Positions 61,849-64,000 of a stretch of DNA of 64,000 nucleotides are shown here, piece after piece. The DNA lies in contig JADJLR010000006.1 in the NCBI GenBank assembly GCA_016710015.1, forward strand, positions 1 to 64,000, in the 5' to 3' direction. A program made the position numbers and the translations under genes. The notes beneath the pieces are model-generated. The model saw nothing but the letters and a program-made list of their open reading frames with translations. It was not told where the DNA came from and did no database searches. Positions within the stretch are counted from its first letter, which is position 1. Every line of letters begins with the position of its first letter. The DNA is from Flavobacteriales bacterium (lineage in GTDB: Bacteria > Bacteroidota > Bacteroidia > Flavobacteriales_F > PHOS-HE28).

Positions 61849-63369
61849 ATGACAGCAGCGACATTTGGATCGGTGATGAAGGATGGATACAGCTTCAAAG
61901 GAGCGAGTATCCGCGTTGGTGGTCCCATGCAGAACGGTTTGGTTCCGGAGGGGACTTCGGTGGCGATCCCCTTGCGCACCATGAACCGCCATGGCCTGAT
62001 CTGTGGTGCCACAGGTAGTGGAAAGACCAAAACGCTGCAAGTGATCGCCGAGCAGCTTTCACTTTCCGGTGTTCCGGTGTTGCTCATGGATGTGAAAGGA
62101 GACTTGAGTGGTCTGGCCGCTCCTGGTGCCGTGAATGAGAAGATCCTGGCACGGCATGAGAAACTCGGGATCCCGTACGAACCGCAAGCTATCCCGGTGG
62201 AATTGCTCACGTTGAGCAACGAGCCTGGTGCTCGCCTTCGCGCTACGGTCAGTGAGTTCGGACCGGTGCTCTTGGGGCGGATCCTGGATCTGAACGAGAC
62301 CCAACATAGTGTGCTCGCCTTGGTCTTCAAGTACTGCGACGACAACGGATTGGCCTTGATCGATCTGAAGGATCTGCGGCGCGTGTTGCAGTTCACGATG
62401 GACGAGGGCAAGGAAGCGATCCGTAAAGAATATGGGCAGGTCAGTTCTTCCACAGTGAATATCATCCTGCGTAAACTCATTGAGATCGAACAACAAGGGG
62501 CTGGATCCTTCTTTGGTGAACGTTCCTTCGACGTGAACGACCTCCTTGCCGAACGAGAAGACAAAGGTGTGATACATATCGTGCGGCTCACGGACATCCA
62601 GGACCGGCCCAAACTCTTCAGCACCTTCATGCTGTGCTTATTGGCAGAGATCTATCAGAAATTTCCGGAGGTCGGGGACCCGGAGAAGCCCAAATTGGTG
62701 CTCTTTATCGACGAAGCCCATTTGATCTTCAACAACGCTTCGAAAGCCTTGTTGGAGCAGATCGAGACCATCATCAAGCTGATCCGCTCCAAGGGTGTGG
62801 GCATCTACTTCTGTACGCAGGATCCGAGCGATGTTCCGGAAAGTGTGCTGGGGCAGTTGGGTTTGAAAGTGCAGCATGCCCTGCGCGCATTTACCGCCAA
62901 GGACAGGACCACGATAAAGAAGACGGCGCAGAACTATCCACTCACGGAATTTTACGATACGGAGGCTTTGATCACCTCATTGGGGATCGGGGAAGCGCTA
63001 ATAACAGCCTTGAATGAAAAGGGGGCACCCACGCCTTTAGCACACACGTTGTTGCGTGCACCCGTTTCACGAATGGATGTGTTGAGTGAGTTGGAGATCG
63101 GGGGACTTGTTGCGCAAAGCCGGATCGCGGCACGCTACAACGAAGTGATCGACGCGGAGAGTGCATTCGAAATGTTGGAGAAGCGGATGAAGGACCAAGT
63201 GGAGAAGGCCGTTGAAACGCCCTCGAAGCCCGCGAAAGCTGCGAAAAAGGAAACTTCCGTGATCGCGGACATCAGTAAGAATACCATGGTCCGACAGGTT
63301 GGTCGTACCGTTTTTCGGGAATTGACCCGGGGCTTGCTGGGAGTGCTCGGTGTAAAGGGGCGACGCTGA
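61849..63369 (+). CDS. HerA-like (DUF853) ATPase/helicase
   Basis: 506 residues from ATG 61849. The HerA/FtsK-type motor has Walker A LICGATGSGKTKTLQ at about 50-62, ELLTLSNEPGARLRATVSEFGPVLL, Walker B LVLFIDEAHLIFNNA at about 285 and the sensor/arginine-finger segments IYFCTQDPSDVPESVLGQLGLKVQHALRAFT. The C-terminal 80 residues are a charged tail, shorter than that of HerA proper. Such ATPases translocate DNA or remodel nucleoprotein, sometimes with a NurA-like nuclease; no NurA gene is adjacent. It overlaps the EEP lipoprotein gene by one base. Confidence 0.88.
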   Translation: MTAATFGSVMKDGYSFKGASIRVGGPMQNGLVPEGTSVAIPLRTMNRHGLICGATGSGKTKTLQVIAEQLSLSGVPVLLMDVKGDLSGLAAPGAVNEKILARHEKLGIPYEPQAIPVELLTLSNEPGARLRATVSEFGPVLLGRILDLNETQHSVLALVFKYCDDNGLALIDLKDLRRVLQFTMDEGKEAIRKEYGQVSSSTVNIILRKLIEIEQQGAGSFFGERSFDVNDLLAEREDKGVIHIVRLTDIQDRPKLFSTFMLCLLAEIYQKFPEVGDPEKPKLVLFIDEAHLIFNNASKALLEQIETIIKLIRSKGVGIYFCTQDPSDVPESVLGQLGLKVQHALRAFTAKDRTTIKKTAQNYPLTEFYDTEALITSLGIGEALITALNEKGAPTPLAHTLLRAPVSRMDVLSELEIGGLVAQSRIAARYNEVIDAESAFEMLEKRMKDQVEKAVETPSKPAKAAKKETSVIADISKNTMVRQVGRTVFRELTRGLLGVLGVKGRR

Positions 63370-64000
63370 TGTGGAGTACGAACATCTCGCCGAGCATGAT
63401 CCTGGGCCTGGCCTTTATGGCGTGCAGTGCTTCAGGACCGGGATCGCAACCCGGTACGTTGCGAACGGATCCATCCGAGACTCCGGTACAAGCATTCCCG
63501 TTGGAGCACGCACACGTGGTCTTTTACAATGTGGAGAATCTCTTCGATACCGAGAATGACCCAAGTACGAACGATGATGAATTTACCCCCACGTCAAAAC
63601 AGGAGTGGACTGAAGATCGGCTGGTCAAGAAGTTGAAGTACCTGTCTGAGTCCATCGATATGGCCGATGAAGGATCGCCCGTGCTGATCGGGTTGGCCGA
63701 GGTGGAGAACCGCGCCGTGGTGGACCGCCTGATGGAGGAGCCGCTTCTGCGTAAGGGCGAATACAAGGTGATCCACTTCGAATCACCCGATGAGCGGGGC
63801 ATCGATGTAGCGCTCGCATATCGACCCGACCTTGAGCTCATCCATGCCGAACCACTGGAAGTAAAGTTGAAGGACGACCGTACCAGGGATATCCTGCATG
63901 TGGAATTGCAAGCCGAGGGTCATGTTTTCCATGTGTTCGTGGATCACTGGCCCAGTCGGTACGGAGGCGTGGAAAAGAGCGAACCCAAACGCATGGCCGC
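63369..64000 (+). CDS. endonuclease/exonuclease/phosphatase-family lipoprotein, cut by window edge
   Basis: Start ATG 63369 overlaps the HerA stop by one base. A lipobox (LAFMAC) lies about residue 18, so the protein is probably a lipoprotein. The reading continues HVVFYNVENLFDTENDP, then VLIGLAEVENRAVVDRLM and DERGIDVALAYRPDLEL, the order of EEP motifs (NVENLFD catalytic start, EVEN, D-x-ALAYR). The pattern VENLFD...GLAEVEN is typical of Bacteroidota EEP nucleases/phosphodiesterases. The catalytic C-terminal histidine is beyond the window; VDHWPSRYGG at 63941-63970 is the last recognisable motif. Confidence 0.8.
   Translation, partial: MWSTNISPSMILGLAFMACSASGPGSQPGTLRTDPSETPVQAFPLEHAHVVFYNVENLFDTENDPSTNDDEFTPTSKQEWTEDRLVKKLKYLSESIDMADEGSPVLIGLAEVENRAVVDRLMEEPLLRKGEYKVIHFESPDERGIDVALAYRPDLELIHAEPLEVKLKDDRTRDILHVELQAEGHVFHVFVDHWPSRYGGVEKSEPKRMA

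Overview
The window is a piece of a GC-rich genome of the phylum Bacteroidota, most likely a Flavobacteriales-type lineage. Support comes from several type IX secretion (T9SS) cargo proteins with C-terminal sorting domains, a PorP/SprF-family partner gene, DUF3078 and DUF5723 outer-membrane proteins, a TonB receptor with an N-terminal carboxypeptidase-D-like domain, FtsK, a CtlX-type arginine-group hydrolase, and promoters with the Bacteroidota -7 box TAnnTTTG. The species cannot be named from the sequence. Most of the window is ordinary chromosome with short operons. No rRNA, CRISPR array, complete insertion sequence, prophage or plasmid backbone is visible.

Layout. 1-4.2 kb: three or four genes broken by many frameshifts: on the minus strand a small unknown gene, a ParB-like gene and a SNF2-type helicase running off the left edge; on the plus strand an AAA/OLD-type ATPase. 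4.2-4.5 kb is a homopolymer-rich G/C stretch that looks like poor sequence. 5.39-5.75 kb is an exact 21-bp tandem array. 6-8.3 kb: an FN3 protein, an unknown protein and a fatty-acid hydroxylase-type enzyme. 8.5-12.3 kb: tRNA-Val, then an operon of ECF sigma factor, a 72-residue protein, two mechanosensitive channels and a DUF3078 outer-membrane protein. 12.3-16.3 kb: a membrane glycosyltransferase, smpB, and a ZIP transporter with a DtxR-type regulator divergent from a TonB receptor. 18.6-25.6 kb: pyrD, an HMG-CoA-lyase-like gene, a membrane phosphoesterase, a secreted T9SS protein and membrane proteins. 25.7-29.2 kb: a four-gene polysaccharide glycosyltransferase/acetyltransferase operon.

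29-45 kb: small and envelope genes (YjbR, H1-like, tRNA_anti-like, YceI, CreD, DUF5723), a 157-bp element with terminal inverted repeats, CbpM/CbpA chaperones, T9SS cargo, a SET-domain protein and FtsK. 45-50 kb: lipoprotein, then arginase, CtlX-type hydrolase and arginyl-tRNA synthetase. 50-57 kb: PorP/SprF-like protein coupled to a giant SprB-like T9SS type-B protein (one frameshift), and thrS. 57-64 kb: TPR protein, DoxX, a three-gene glycosyltransferase operon, a HerA-type ATPase and a truncated endonuclease/exonuclease/phosphatase lipoprotein.

How the genes fit together: the DtxR, ZIP and TonB-receptor group looks like a metal-uptake unit with a shared regulatory region; the sigma-factor/MscS operon looks like an envelope or osmotic-stress unit; the glycosyltransferase operons point to surface polysaccharide or glycoprotein decoration; the T9SS cargo and PorP-like genes point to surface adhesins. 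A recurring regulatory feature is a TAnnTTyG box only 4-7 bases before the start codon of several genes, which suggests many transcripts here have almost no leader. All functional statements rest on motif recognition by eye; no database search was run.
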